From the NCBI GenBank assembly GCA_021018995.1, contig CM037587.1, positions 69,211,604 through 69,275,603 of the forward strand: DNA of 64,000 bases, given 5' to 3'. Below the pieces are notes generated by a model. The model ran no database searches and was not told where the DNA came from. It was given only the letters and a program-made list of their open reading frames with translations. Shown here in pieces: positions 11,622-22,899 of the stretch. Every line of letters begins with the position of its first letter. The first letter of the stretch is position 1. The translations under genes were made by a program, and so were the position numbers. Source of the stretch: Chloranthus sessilifolius (lineage: Eukaryota > Streptophyta > Magnoliopsida > Chloranthales > Chloranthaceae).

Positions 11622-13095
11622 AAAACTTGTTGAAGTATTCTAAGTGCTTACTACTAACTTTATTGGAGATGGTGATAAGAATTGGGTTAGTGAAAATTAA
11701 AGAGGGATTGAAGAGCAACAAGCCTAAAAATACACAGTCCTGCAAGATACAGGGCTTGTTGTATCAAGTTTTGATAAGTAAGAGTTTGTCCCATAGGGAA
11801 AGTTGATCTAAAGCTCCAAGGGAGCTATCTTTAGTAGGCCCTCCAGATCTGGCCACAGATCTGACAATCCTAAATGGAAGGGGATTTATGGTCACTATAG
11901 TCTAAATCTTAAGGTAACTTAATGCCTAAACTACAGAAAGGGTTGAGAAAAGCGATGGAGTGTGAGAAAATAAGTATAAGAGGTTGAGAGGTATGATATT
12001 AAATATAGATCTGATGGGTCTTATAACTCAGACTCAGATCTGCTGCTATAGAAATTATGTCCAATGGCTACATTATCACCAAAGAGGAGAAAGGATCCAA
12101 CTCACTCCTGTGCCATGATCCAATCCCTTATGGCTATAACCTGTCCACGTGAATGGTCACAGACTATCCAATAGGGGAACCACAATCCAGAGATGGGTCA
12201 GAACAATTTTATCATTGTAGGCACTACTTCATCCAGGCTACAAGCTCTAGAATCCATAGGAACCTCAACCTCTAAAGCTTTGTGCGTGGGGCTAGGCCTA
12301 CAACGTGCACTAGCCTGGACACACAGAACCAGCAAGAGTTTGAGTACTAGCTTTCAAGCTTAGTTGTTCATTGCTTTAGAAAGACAGCAGTGATCCAGTC
12401 ACAAGCCTACAATCTCTACAGCCAGATCAAATCTGCCATCTGATGGTAGGTCTATACAAATACAGGAGAGTTTGTCTCTGCACAATCTCTCACAAGGCTA
12501 CAAGCACAAGTACAGAGAAGAAGAATCTGTCTTAGATCTGTGGATTGGCCTCACCCTAGGGCTATAATTTGTCCACTTGAATGGTCACAGACTATCCACA
12601 GAGGCTATCCTCCTCATAGAGGTCTAAGATAGATTAAGAATATTGCTGCCACCACCATGTTCACAAGGCTACCAGCACAAGATCCCATGGGTATTCAGAT
12701 TTAGTGGGTCCTGTGGTGGGACTAGGCCTGCAATGTGCCTAACCTGGATACACAGGTCACTTGGATCTAAGTAAAACCTTAAAGACAATCTTCCATTGCA
12801 TACAATACAACATAGCAATGGAGGATCTCAAGGCAGTAGTCTTGCACAGAACAACTCACAAAACACCAATCTCATATATGCAATAGATCGTATTACAAAA
12901 CTCCATTAAAACTATACCAAATAATCATACAAAGGCATAGCCAGTAAGTGCTGGACTATGGAGAGAAGGAAAAAGGAAAAAGAAAACTCCTACACCCTAA
13001 CCTTAGCCTATTATAATTCTACTGTCAGTTTCAAGAAGAAGGAATACAAAAGTTATGTCCCAAAAAAGATCCTTAAACCTAAGCTAGGCTTAGGC

Positions 13096-13102
13096 TTATA
13101 TA
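13096..13102 (-). promoter_or_regulatory. TATA box of A's LTR
   Basis: The - strand reads TATATAA in the context CTATATAAGCCTAAGCC, aligned with the TATA boxes of K and B. The CGCG-rich U3 lies immediately upstream. Confidence 0.6.
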
Positions 13103-13299
13103 GCAGTCGGCTCTCTCGAAATTAGGGTTAGGAAAACCCTAATTTTTTAATGTAATCACGGCCCATTCCTATCCCTTGGATGCCTCGAGGTGTGTGCACA
13201 GAGATTGGAGCATTGGAGTGCATGCCCTAATTGCTAAAAGTTCCTAGATTACCCCTGCAGAAGTGGGGAGAAGTTAAGAACCCGATCCTCGGTGGGTAG

Positions 13300-13850
13300 A
13301 AAAGATTTTCAGATCTTGTCGTGTGGTAGGATTGGCATCACGAGGTTGAATTGACTTGAAGTTCATGTAGTCGCGGGATACTTCTGGCTGTCACGAGATT
13401 GCTCTTTCCTTTTGAATGGCACGGGAATTGCGTGCGCGGTTCGTCCCTTGGTGAATCTCGCAGGGATCCTCGCGAGGAAGCAGTGTTCATAGGCCTATGG
13501 ATCACGCGAGCATTTCCTTGAAGGTTTGTATCCTGCGGCCACTATGCGACAGCCGTGCGTTGGAGTGCCTGGAGCTCTCTCTCTTCAGTGAATTGCGCGA
13601 CGATTGAAGACTCCTTTCTTGAGTTGCGCGAGACTGTGCTAGTGCTGCACGAGCACTGATGACTGAAACTCATGAAAACCTCGCAATGTCTGCTTTTCAA
13701 TTCTTTTTGTCATCAAACTGTGTGAGAATGGCGTGAAGACTGCCCGACCAGTTGGTGTGCTGTCTTCAGAAGCCCGTGACAACTGCGCAAAGGAATTCTC
13801 TCTGGTTCAATTAAACCCTGCGACATCTACGCGAGGCACTCTTCTTAGTT
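13300..13850 (-). promoter_or_regulatory. CGCG-motif cluster in U3 of A
   Basis: Many CGCG cores (TCGCGGGA, TTGCGCGAC, CACGCGAGC) and decayed relatives are packed into about 550 bases upstream of the TATA box, in otherwise AT-rich, CpG-poor sequence. Candidate CAMTA-type CGCG boxes by motif only. Confidence 0.5.
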
Positions 13851-14223
13851 TGTTTCTACTTTGTTGTGCCTATGCTACAGCCAATTCTCTGTCTGGGTTC
13901 AACCTTCATTCTTCTGAGGGGCTTCTGGGGCAACAGTAGGCTTCTTGGCATGGTTAGGGGTCTATTTGCAGCTGCTGCTTATTACCTATAGAATAGACTT
14001 AAAACACATTTATTAAATGGTTAAAGGTCTAACAGAGATTAAGTTAAGGGGTGAAAAGTGGTACTTTTCAGGTCTTAACACTTGCACTGATAGATAAGAA
14101 AGCCAAGCATTCCATGTCAACATCCCTAGTTCACACTTGTAATTTCCCAAAAGAAATGAGATGGCACCCTTGTAGGAGGGGTGTCTACTTCTTCAACGCA
14201 TCCTTACTCCGCAAGAATGCGCC

Positions 14224-14233
14224 GAAGAGGGGC
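14224..14233 (+). other. Polypurine tract of I
   Basis: GAAGAGGGGC sits three bases before the LTR start TGTAGACACC. This spacing and sequence match 3' ends of Tat-type elements from memory. Confidence 0.6.
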
Positions 14234-14699
14234 ATCTGTAGACACCCTAATTTTTCCCTCTTGGAGTATACAATCCTATTCGGTCAGCCCTTGACCTTGC
14301 CCATGACTTACGGAAAGGAACCAATCCTCCCTAAAAGTCCTAAAACCCTAAAAAACCCATAATCTGAGAATTATGCACCATAACAATGGTATATAGCTAA
14401 GCCCCAGGCCCTTTTGACCGAAGGTCAAAGGTCGAGCCAAAACCTTGGTAACATATTCCCCATTTGAAAGCCCAGATATGAACTTTTTTTATCAGACTTT
14501 GGTATTTTTGCAATACTTTGATATGGTAGAATTTATAGGCTTTAAAGTTTCACAAAAAGGCTTGCCATTTGAAAGTAAAAAAATTGACCAAATTGTAAAA
14601 AATCAGATTTTGTTCTTGAACTGGAAAGTTGACTTCTTATTCATTGAGATTTTTTATCCGAGACTATTTTTATTAAATTCAAATGGGGGGTATTTCGTT

Positions 14700-14773
14700 A
14701 TTTACATGTAATATCTTAAGTAAATGGAAATAAAAGAGTTATGACATTTACTTAAATGATATTACATGTAAAT
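14700..14773. repeat. Long imperfect inverted repeat (hairpin) in LTR I
   Basis: ATTTACATGTAATATC at 14700 is mirrored by GATATTACATGTAAAT ending at 14773, and CTTAAGTAAATG by CATTTACTTAA. The arms are 27-29 bases with a two-base length difference, around an 18-base AT-rich loop. It could be a foldback remnant or a cruciform-prone site. No protein is encoded. Confidence 0.8.
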
Positions 14774-14911
14774 ATGTATGCTGGCATGTCCTTACCTTCG
14801 TGCCAGTCTGTCTATCCTGAAATCCCAACACCTAGACCAACCCAACCTGAAAGGTTTTCCAATTTTGTGCCCTCACTCATGAACATAATTGATTACATGC
14901 TCTGCAAGTTG

Positions 14912-15292
14912 TGCGTAATTGGTCTATATAGGGCCAGGCTTCACCCTTCTATAGACCGCCTGAAGACCTAATTTCACGCACTAAGCAGTGCGCGCAATTG
15001 ATTGCACTGGTCTCTAATTCCCATGACCGCCCGAATTCCTCGATTAAGCGCCCTACACCAAATGCTTAACTGGATTATGCACGCTAAATAGGGCGCATAA
15101 TTAGTTCCAACTAGACTAGAACTAGGCTACCCGACTGAGCTAGTTAGCCTATCACTCACTGAGTCAGTCACCGACTCAAAGTGATTAAGTGCCCGGGACA
15201 GGGTGCATAATTCAATTAAGAGCACCAGACAGGGTGCGTAATTGAATTCGACTGGCTAATCATGCACCTCCCATAGGGCACGTAATTACTCG
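14912..15292. repeat. Spaced GTGCGTAATT motif series in LTR I
   Basis: A motif of the form GGGYGCRTAATT (TGTGCGTAATTGG, GGGCGCATAATTAG, GGGTGCATAATTCAA, GGGTGCGTAATTGAA, GGGCACGTAATTAC) recurs about six times upstream of the TATA box. Being in U3, these may be promoter elements (inference). Confidence 0.5.
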
Positions 15293-15298
15293 AATACC

Positions 15299-15306
15299 TA
15301 TAAATA
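15299..15306 (+). promoter_or_regulatory. TATA box of LTR I
   Basis: TATAAATA in the context CCTATAAATAGACC, about 1.06 kb into the LTR. It divides U3 from the transcribed part. Confidence 0.65.
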
Positions 15307-15750
15307 GACCTCCCTACCTCGACCAACAACACACAATTTTTCATAAAGATCTCTTCTCTCTCGAGCTTCGGCCTCTCTCAGGGAGCTCGAGTTTCGCATC
15401 TGGGCGTCAAAAGGAGAAAGAAGCGCTCGACTTCAGGTAATCTACTTCTGGTATTCAGTTCTAGTTCTTAGATCCTAAGTTCTAGTTCTAGTTCTAGTTC
15501 CCAATTTTCTTTCTAATTGTAAATTTTCTTTCTAGTTCGAATTCTCCGTTCTAGTCCTAAATTCTTAATTCTCGATATCAGTTTTGATTCCTAATTCTCA
15601 ATTCTAAGTTCAAATTCTATTTTTAAATCTTCAATATTTACAAAATAATTTCTAGCCACCCGATTTGCCCAAGGGAGCTTACGGAGGGTACCAGGGAATG
15701 GGGCCAATCCTCCTTAGCATAATGGGCCACAATTCCCTTTAAAAAAAAGA

Positions 15751-15955
15751 ATTAGACTCCTAATAGAATTAGGAGACCTTTTAAAATTAGACTCCTAGTA
15801 GAATTAGGAGACCTTTTTTAATATTAGATTCCTAGTAGAATTAGGGGACCTTTTAAAATTAAACTCCTAGTAGAATTAGGAGACCTTTTTTAATTAGACT
15901 CTAAGTAGAATTAGGAGACATTTTTTTAATTAGAATTCTAGTAGGATTTGGAGAG
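15751..15955. repeat. Palindromic minisatellite in LTR I
   Basis: About six units of 35-38 bases, each containing CTCCTAGTAGAATTAGGAG (an 8-bp inverted repeat around a short centre) and a T-rich linker ACCTTTTTTAAT. Units drift toward the right end. Located downstream of the TATA box, so likely transcribed. Confidence 0.85.
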
Positions 15956-16130
15956 TTGAGCAATTAGACTTAGTGCAGGATTAGGAAACCAAACTAGCTA
16001 AACCCCAAGGTAACCCAGGGCTGCTAACGTTGGCCGACTGATGATTCAGTAATGGAGTTTAACCTTTAAGCCCCCGCTCCCCTTAAAGTGTGATCATTGA
16101 CGTATTATGGCGTCGATAAACATCTGTAGC

Positions 16131-16150
16131 TGGCGATGGCATTTGAACAG
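16131..16150 (+). other. Possible primer binding site after LTR I
   Basis: TGGCGATGGCATTTGAACAG partly resembles the TGGCGACTC-type primer site of Tat elements and is followed by CAGGTATTCTC, as in that group. The match is weak, so this is tentative. Confidence 0.3.
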
Positions 16151-16539
16151 GTATTCTCAATTTAGAATTTGCCTTCCTTTATTTTTCTATATTTAAATAT
16201 TGTCCTTTTATTATTCTAATATATCACTGCAGGGGCACACAAACATTTTCCAATTTTTTTTTATCGCTTTATTATTCTATCGTTTTCCGTCAGAGTCTAC
16301 GTGGACCGAATTGGGCCACTCTTTTCGAGGACCATGAGGAACCCAGAAAAAGCATGTATCGATAAACATCAACCTAAATCATCACGAAATTTAATTCACA
16401 CTTTCAACAAGTGGGTGCCTCTAAATCCATCTCAAATTATTTAATAATTTTTCTAAATTAGAAACCCCTAATTTAAGCATAGAAGAAATCAGATGAAGAA
16501 TAAGAATTGTGGACGAAAAACTCGACCTGTGCATAAATT

Positions 16540-16985
16540 TGCAGTTCTGATTGGTCGAAATCCAAACTTGACCGGTCCAGATTATAGTACATAGTAGAGG
16601 CTTTCATCTCTATTTTATTTCGATCGATCGAAAATAGATTTTGACCAGTCGAATGGGAATACTTCTCTAGTATTTAGAGACTCGACCGATCGAAATTACA
16701 TTTTCGACCAGTCGAGTTCTGTTTAGAACTTTCTTTCACCTATACTTGACCGGTCGAAACACATCTCCAACTAGTCGAGGCTGATTTCTCTTCGCCATTA
16801 ATTAAACCAACTTGACCAGTGGCAATCTATTTCGACCAGTCGAGATAACATTTAAAGCAGGACTTCTTTCCTCTGTTCCATCTCAACCAGTCGAATTACA
16901 CTTTTGACCAGTCGAGATACCACTCATTGGTCTCTTTTCTGATCTCGACCGATCAAGATCCATCTTTGACTAGTCGGGATATTAT
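16540..16985. repeat. Seven-unit palindromic minisatellite in the LTR region of G
   Basis: About seven degenerate units spaced some 60-65 bases, starting near 16550, 16621, 16681, 16747, 16809, 16886 and 16944. Each has a pair of motifs of the form CGACCGGTCGA and CGACCAGTCGA some 10-15 bases apart. TCGACCGGTCGA is a perfect palindrome. It lies upstream of the LTR end at 17369. Confidence 0.85.
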
Positions 16986-17104
16986 TGTAATGTTACAAGT
17001 TGCTTGGTTTATTTCAAAATGCACCGCAACTCAAGTGATTGCACACCCAATCACCTTTATGGTGGATCGAATGTGCAACCCACTTAGTTTATGCGACTTA
17101 GTAA

Positions 17105-17369
17105 ACTCACCCCCTCCTAAAATCTAACAATTTCATGTGAGGACTCCGATCATCCTACCAATGATGACATGGAGTTAGATATACCGAAGGCGGCTTATGT
17201 AGATGAGGTGAACCTTTATCATTAACTGTAATATTTTAAATACCTTAATCCATATGCTAAGTCGAATTATGAGTTATGTGTATGTCCGCTTATCGCCTTA
17301 ACAAGCGTGTGGTGTCATAAGACGGGATTCTAGGCCCTCGAGATCGAGTAAGGATTCTGAGTCGTGACA
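17105..17369 (+). repeat. 3' part of the 5' LTR of G
   Basis: The stretch ending GAGTCGTGACA at 17369 lies four bases before the primer site and so is the U5 end. I could not locate a convincing TG start. It probably lies left of the minisatellite, between about 16300 and 16540. Confidence 0.5.
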
Positions 17370-17373
17370 GAGA

Positions 17374-17386
17374 TGGTATTAAAGCC
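17374..17386 (+). other. Primer binding site of G
   Basis: TGGTATTAAAGCC resembles the TGGTATCAGAGC primer site complementary to initiator tRNA-Met, used by most plant chromoviruses. Confidence 0.7.
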
Positions 17387-17539
17387 TAAGCTTTACTTCC
17401 TTTGGGACAAAGTGATACGAATTCACTAACAAATGATGTTTTGTGGAATCAAGACTTGATGTCTCCACGATGTAGAGAAACCAATAGTTCTTAAGTGAAT
17501 GAGGTCTCATCACATGAAGGTCCTCAAGAATTTGAAGTA

Positions 17540-18660
17540 ATGCACCTATTGCGCAAGATGGCTACCACATTCAGTCAGCAGATGACTCAACTGATATTGT
17601 CCCATCAGTAGGAAAGGGCCCAACTACTACACGAGATGAAGGTAAAAAGAGAACAATAAAGACAAGTTGTCCAAGAGCTTATCAATCAACATCAGCCTCC
17701 TCCTCGATAGGGAAATCCACCCCACGCACCTGGCAAATTTCAAGTATTCAATAGAGTTTGACCCCCTATTTTCATGGTCAGCTTGACCCAGTCGCTACTA
17801 AAGATTGGATAAGTAAAATCGAGAAGTTCCTTGGGATCTCTTCACCCACAAAACTTGAAAAGTTGAAGTGGGCAGCGTTCTATCTAGATCAGAAAGCAGA
17901 GACCTAGTGGAAAGCAGCAAAGAGAGCTGCATATCAAAATAATGAAGAAGAGGGGACTTGGCAACAGTTCAGGGAAGCATACTTCGAAAAGTACTTCTTT
18001 ACGGCCACTAGGGCTCAGTAGAAGAAAGAATTCATGGGCCTACAACAGGGGAGTAAGACCGTAGCTAAGTACGAAGCCAAGTTCGACCAACTATCCAGAT
18101 TTGATGGGAATTTGATTACAGATGAAGGCAATAAGCTCTTCGCATTTCAGAACAGCGTGCGACTATTCTTTCATGAGAAGTTAGTCACAATGAAGATTGA
18201 AAAGTACAGAGAGCTCGTGGATCATGCATAGATCAAAGAAAGGGAATAAGGCAAAATGCTCAATAGAAGAAATGCCAGGTTGAACATCCAAAAGGGCAAG
18301 GCCATTCAAAGGAGCTCATTTATTTCACAGAGACCCCTACCAACTTTCACCCTGAGGACCTAGTCTTCTCCAGCCCTTTTAGATAATAAAAGGCCCTGAC
18401 TCGTGCCCCCACAAATACAAGTGGCTTCCACCTTCCTAGGAAGAAATGTTGTTCCACAACCACGTCAGCCACAAAGGGAGTTCACACCCTACGAACCTTG
18501 CGTAAAATGTAGCTGGAGGCACAGGCCCAGAGTATGCATGAAACGTACAGGTAAATTCTTTCTGTGCGGAAAAGAGGGACACATGGTAAAGTACTACTCC
18601 GAAAGAGCTCCAATATCAAGCTCTCAATATAATAATCAAGAAAAGATTACGAACTAGGGC
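17540..18660 (+). pseudogene. Gag region of G (fossil)
   Basis: A polar N-terminus (QQMTQLILSHQ) leads to the capsid-like part, with WISKIEKFLG-type and YFEKYFFTA stretches. GLQQGSKTVAKYEAKFDQLSRF (a conserved chromovirus gag block) and a basic linker follow, then a zinc knuckle around 18555-18600 (LCGKEGHMVKYY). The protein would form the particle. Several breaks. Confidence 0.75.
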
Positions 18661-18684
18661 CGCATATTTGCACTTTCGCAGCAA

Positions 18685-19110
18685 GACAGTATGCCTAGCG
18701 ATAAAGTCATTCAACGTAACCTCTCCGTTTATCAGCATGAGTGTGGGATTAAACAGTTAGTCCTTGTTCTTATAAACTCTGGGTTTACACATTCATTCAT
18801 CAATCCAGGGTTTGTGTTAGAAATTCAAGCTAAACTTGTACTCTTAGGAAGGAAATTAATTATCTCGACACTGTCTGTGAACACCATGAAGGCTACTTTA
18901 ATCTATTGAGACATGAAAATAAATATTTAAGGTCATGATCTTTTGGTAGATCTCATCATGTTGGAATTTTAGGATTTCGACATCATATTGGGCATGGACT
19001 GGCTAGCCATATATCATGCCGCGGTTGACTATTTCTCTAAAGTGGTCACCTTCCAAGCACTCGGAGAACCTCCATTCAGATTTTGAAGAATCAAAAGGAA
19101 AGGAGTACCT
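18685..19110 (+). pseudogene. Protease region of G (fossil)
   Basis: The segment LVLINSGFTHSFINPGFV is the retropepsin active-site neighbourhood of chromoviruses. The downstream DIILGMDWL-type stretch (near 18980-19005) is the second protease landmark. Broken. Confidence 0.7.
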
Positions 19111-19169
19111 TTATTTGTAGCATTAAATGAGGAACAAGACAAGACGATTGACCCTACCACAATTGCAGT

Positions 19170-19827
19170 TGTCAGAGATTACATCAACGTATTCCCTGAG
19201 GACGTTCATCGAGCACCACTCAACAGACAAATTGAGTTCAAAATCGATGTGATCCCATGGACTATACCAAATGCCACGACTCCATACACGATGCCCCTTG
19301 CAGAATTAAAAGAGTTAGAGATACAACTCAATGAATTATCTAGTAAGGGGTTCATTCGACATAGCGAGTCACCATGGAGAGCTCCAGTGCTCTTCATAAA
19401 GAAGAAAGGTGGCTCGATGACACTATGCATCGATTATCGCCAGTTGAACAATGTCACCATAAGAAATTTGTTCCCGCTACCTAGTATCGACAATTTGTTC
19501 GACCAACTTAAGGGTACCAAATATTTCTCAATGATTGATTTCAGATCAGGCTATCATCAGTTGAAGGTTCGAGAAGAGGGCATTCCGAAGACGGTGTTCA
19601 CCTGTAGACATGGACTATACGAGCTTCTAGTCATGCCATTCAGTCTTACGTACAACTCGATAGTCCCCATGGACTTAATGAACAAAGTCTTTAGGGACTA
19701 TCTAGAGAAGTTCATCATAGTCTTCATAGATGATATCCTAATTTACTCTCGCTCGGAGGAAGCACATGAAGAACACCTCCGCGTTGAACTGGAAACACTC
19801 TGCAAGAATCAATTATTTGTTAAACTA
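19170..19827 (+). pseudogene. Reverse transcriptase of G, first part (fossil)
   Basis: Clear RT motifs: [49 protein letters not shown] and the catalytic [19 protein letters not shown]. The sequence then stops at 19827, where F inserted; the same gene continues at 30117. Confidence 0.85.
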
Positions 19828-22350
19828 TGTGACAGCCCAGATTTCCTTACAGCAAAACTTGAGCCATCAGGTCGAGTGCGAGATCAGAAACACAGTAAAT
19901 CATGGTATCGAGGTACTTACCCAATTAATAACAGCTTGGCCCTTCCAGAATTGAAATAATTGAAAGGGTCGAGCCACAATTGTTGGTAAGCATACAAGCA
20001 TATGAAATAAAAGTATGCAAGCGGATGACAGAGCTAAAAAAAATGAAATGGAAACATATATTCTAAACGTCAACATCCATAGATAACCTAAAAATTGTAC
20101 AAAAGCATCCACCGGTGATGGACGACCTTAACCTAAATAGTGGAGACACATATACACATTGTATTTAGTTTAACCAAAACTATACCGTATCTCAAAAGCC
20201 CCAAAAAGGTACACTCTCCACTCACAGCCACATCAACTAAGGGAAATGCCCTTCTAGCAGATCCTCCTCCTCTTCCTCAGGATTGTAATCCGGGTCTCTT
20301 TCTTGCTCCGGATCCCTCACTAGGTCAGCTCCTGCAACTGTGATATTTAGTCGAGGAATGAGCTTCATCCAAGCTCAGTAGGGAAATAAACGATTCAAAA
20401 TAATATAAAATCATTCTAATCCATGGCATAGATGGATATGTGCATGTATAAAACATTTGGCAAATATATATGATGTCAAAGCATATTAGTGCAAGCAAAT
20501 ACTTGAAAACATGGACTTATAAACATGCAGGATCATGATGTAAGAACATGCAAATTCCAATCGATATTGAACAAGATACTAGTACTAAATTTCATATCGA
20601 GTTTGAAGTAACTAGCTCATACGAGACGACAACACATAAACCTTAAAATCCAGCGGAATACATCACATCACATAATTGAGTCATACATTAGGGTGAGTAT
20701 CTTGTAACAGGAATAGAGCAGTCCGTAGAGGACATAGGGTTGAAACCCCGGGGACTCCACCCCTCCCTTAGAGGTTCCACTCCACTCACATCTAATCTCA
20801 AGAATGAGTCAAGTTTGGTGGCAATAGCATCCCGTAGCGGGAACTGAGCAGTCCGTAACAGACACAAAGTTAAAACTTCGGGGATTCCACCACTATCATG
20901 GAGGTTCCACTCCTCAATTGCACACCAATTCACACATCGCACATGCATACGAATAGGATGCAGACACGACTGATATCACAACAGGATGCAACTTCACCAT
21001 TTTGGACTCATAGATCAAATGCCAATAAGATGCCACGTAACATGCAATTTCGTGTACAAAACAATATTAATTCATATGCAGAGTTTTAAATTACTATGTT
21101 GCGAACTGAAAGCATAATTCAAAACATTCAAATCAAATCTGGTATCCCATGATCAAGTCAAATATAACATTTTGCAGTGAGAGTTCCCTAGCTCAAGTGT
21201 CGAAGTCTTGCGAACAAGGTCCTATGATTTCAAGCTATTCGTCCATCAACTGCCTCTCATATCCAATCTAAACCATGCTACACATGTGTACTAATTATCA
21301 ATGAAGCATACTTGACAAGCACTAGGTCTCACGATGCATAAAACTACAATGAACCCAAGGTCCACAACAGAAAATAGAGTCGATGCGGTGAGCTTCAAGG
21401 TCGCCACGGCGAGTTCAAGTGGCACCCAGCATTCTCGCCACGACGGGAATTTACAGTGCTGCATTGCACTGATTTTGGGCGTAGAGTGATTTCTCGCCGC
21501 GGCGAGCTATATCAGCTCGCTATTTTTTTGTTTCATTTCTTTGGCTCCAAAACCTCTATTTTATCAATACATCCTCCATCCAAACACGGGTATAAGAGCT
21601 CCTTATCTTAATTTTGCTAGACACTTGGGTCTTTAACCTAATTTTAAATGTATGGATCACGATCCGAAACATAAAAAATCAGTGGATGTGATCGATTCTT
21701 GACGTTCCAAGGTTTGCATTCCTCGAATTCAACCTATTGGGGTCGAATTTGGGAGAATCAAGTCTCCCGACACCCGTCTGATCGTGCATGCACAAAATTC
21801 TAGACATTGGACCTCAAGGATTTGGCTACAAAGCCTTTCGCATGTTCGATCCTCTAACTTCATTGCATTAACTTCTAATTCTAGGGTGAGCCAACCCTAA
21901 TTTTAGGAAAACAGATTTACGAAGCGAAGGTTGTGGGTTTACCGTAACAAATTTCTTGCATGTGAGGCTTCTGAGCTTTCGAGTACGATTTCTCCTGCAA
22001 GAATACGCTCAATCATTCTAGGCTCAAGGGTGAGTCATGGCGATCGATACTGAAATGATCTCTCTGCCGTGATGGTTGGTTCGAGTTGTCAGAAATGGGA
22101 GAAATTGGACAGTGTGGAGGTTTTTGCAAGTTAGAGACGATGGGAAGGAGCTCTCTTCTTTCCTTGGTCAACACACAAATTCCATGCATGACTTATGCGT
22201 ACATGGGAGCCTATAAGACTTGGGGTGGTTCACATGTGAAGACCATACACCCAATTTGGTGTATGTACTTGACTAAAGGTCATAGGTCTGGGGCCACAAA
22301 TATACATGCAATAATTTATTCGACCACAAATATGCTAGAGTGTTGTAAAT
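19828..22350 (-). repeat. 3' LTR of F
   Basis: Aligned with the right LTR from its start (GATTTCCTTA, TTAATAACAGCTTGGCCC, AACGTCAACATCCATAGATA) to about 22294. Beyond that the two copies differ, and the end near 22350 (AGTGTTGTAA) is approximate. It includes a short repeat of the phrase CCCGTAGCGGGAA with CAGTCCGTA. Confidence 0.75.
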
Positions 22351-22899
22351 GAATTACCTTATCCAAACAGTAACAGGTATTGTTCCCTTATTTCTGCTTC
22401 ATGCTCCCAAGTTGCTTCAGTGGTGGAGTGATTGCACCATTGGAATAAGACTAGGGGAATTGTCTTGGTTCTTAGAACTTGCTCCTTGCGGTCCAATATC
22501 TTTATCAGTTCCTCAACAAGCATCAGGTCCTCTTGAACTTCGATTGGTTGGTAGTCCAGTATGTGTTACGCATCTCTCACATACTTCCTGAGCATCGACA
22601 CGTGGAAGATGTTGTGGACGCTAGACAGTTGTGGAGGCAAGGCAATGCGGTATGCTACTTAGCCGACACGACCGCAGAATTTCAAAAGGGCCAATATATC
22701 AAGGGCTGAGTTTTCCTCGCCGTCCAAATCACATCACACCCTTGGTTGGTGAGATCTTCACAAATACATGATCTCCAACCTGACAAAGAACATGGTTGTT
22801 AGCCTTATGAAAGCTACATTGAATTGTAAGACAAAGTTGTGCATACAAGTTACCTGAAATTCAACACTCGATCTTTAAAGGTCAGCGTAACTATTCTGA

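Larger units (their letters stand above)
2563..14080 (-). mobile_element. A: Athila (Ty3/gypsy) element, 5' LTR and internal region, broken
   Basis: Read on the - strand: 5' LTR (11628-14080), tRNA-Asp-type primer site, gag, protease, reverse transcriptase, RNase H and integrase, then a spacer and the first two-thirds of a long accessory ORF. There K interrupts it, and A's 3' end and 3' LTR are not in the window. The FMDDFSVYG box, the LDLGASVNLL protease motif and the primer site place it in the Athila lineage. The coding region has roughly ten or more breaks, so it is a fossil. A lies inside Tat-like element I, whose sequence resumes at 14081. Being much further from B in its LTR than in its coding region, A represents a separate subfamily. 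Confidence 0.9.
11628..14080 (-). repeat. 5' LTR of A
   Basis: It runs TGTTGAAG...CTTAACA with the inverted tips expected of an LTR. Order on the - strand: U3 tip with short hairpin (14053-14069), CGCG-rich U3 (about 13300-13850), TATA box (13096-13102), and a transcribed part with two copies of the ATGGTCACAGACTATCC hairpin motif (near 12131-12170 and 12560-12600). Length 2,453 bases. No target duplication can be tested because the partner end is not in the window. Confidence 0.9.
14237..16129 (+). repeat. LTR of I
   Basis: It starts TGTAGACACCC; the end is placed just before a primer-site-like TGGCGATGG at 16131 and is uncertain. It contains a long inverted repeat (14700-14773), a spaced GGGYGCRTAATT motif several times between 14912 and 15290, a TATA box at 15299, a CTAGTT microsatellite near 15475-15505 and a palindromic minisatellite (15751-15955). 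About 1.9 kb. Confidence 0.55.
14081..16380 (+). mobile_element. I: Tat-like LTR element fragment
   Basis: A short piece of internal 3' end (14081-14223) leads into a purine tract GAAGAGGGGC and an LTR starting TGTAGACACCC, a combination known in Tat/Retand-type plant elements. A primer-site-like sequence follows the LTR near 16131. No gag or pol is present here. A (14080 and leftwards) inserted into it. The right limit is unsure, because I cannot separate the end of I from the start of G. Confidence 0.55.

Noticed and set aside
14445-14711. 88-codon + strand frame rich in Phe and Tyr
   Set aside because: AT-rich chance frame inside LTR I; no homologue or domain recognised.
16540-16985. CRISPR-like array
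   Set aside because: Units are degenerate, palindromic and contiguous within a plant LTR, with no unique spacers or cas genes.
22479-22709. Short + strand frames in F (22086-22709)
   Set aside because: Antisense to the 3' region of a - strand retroelement; no domain.
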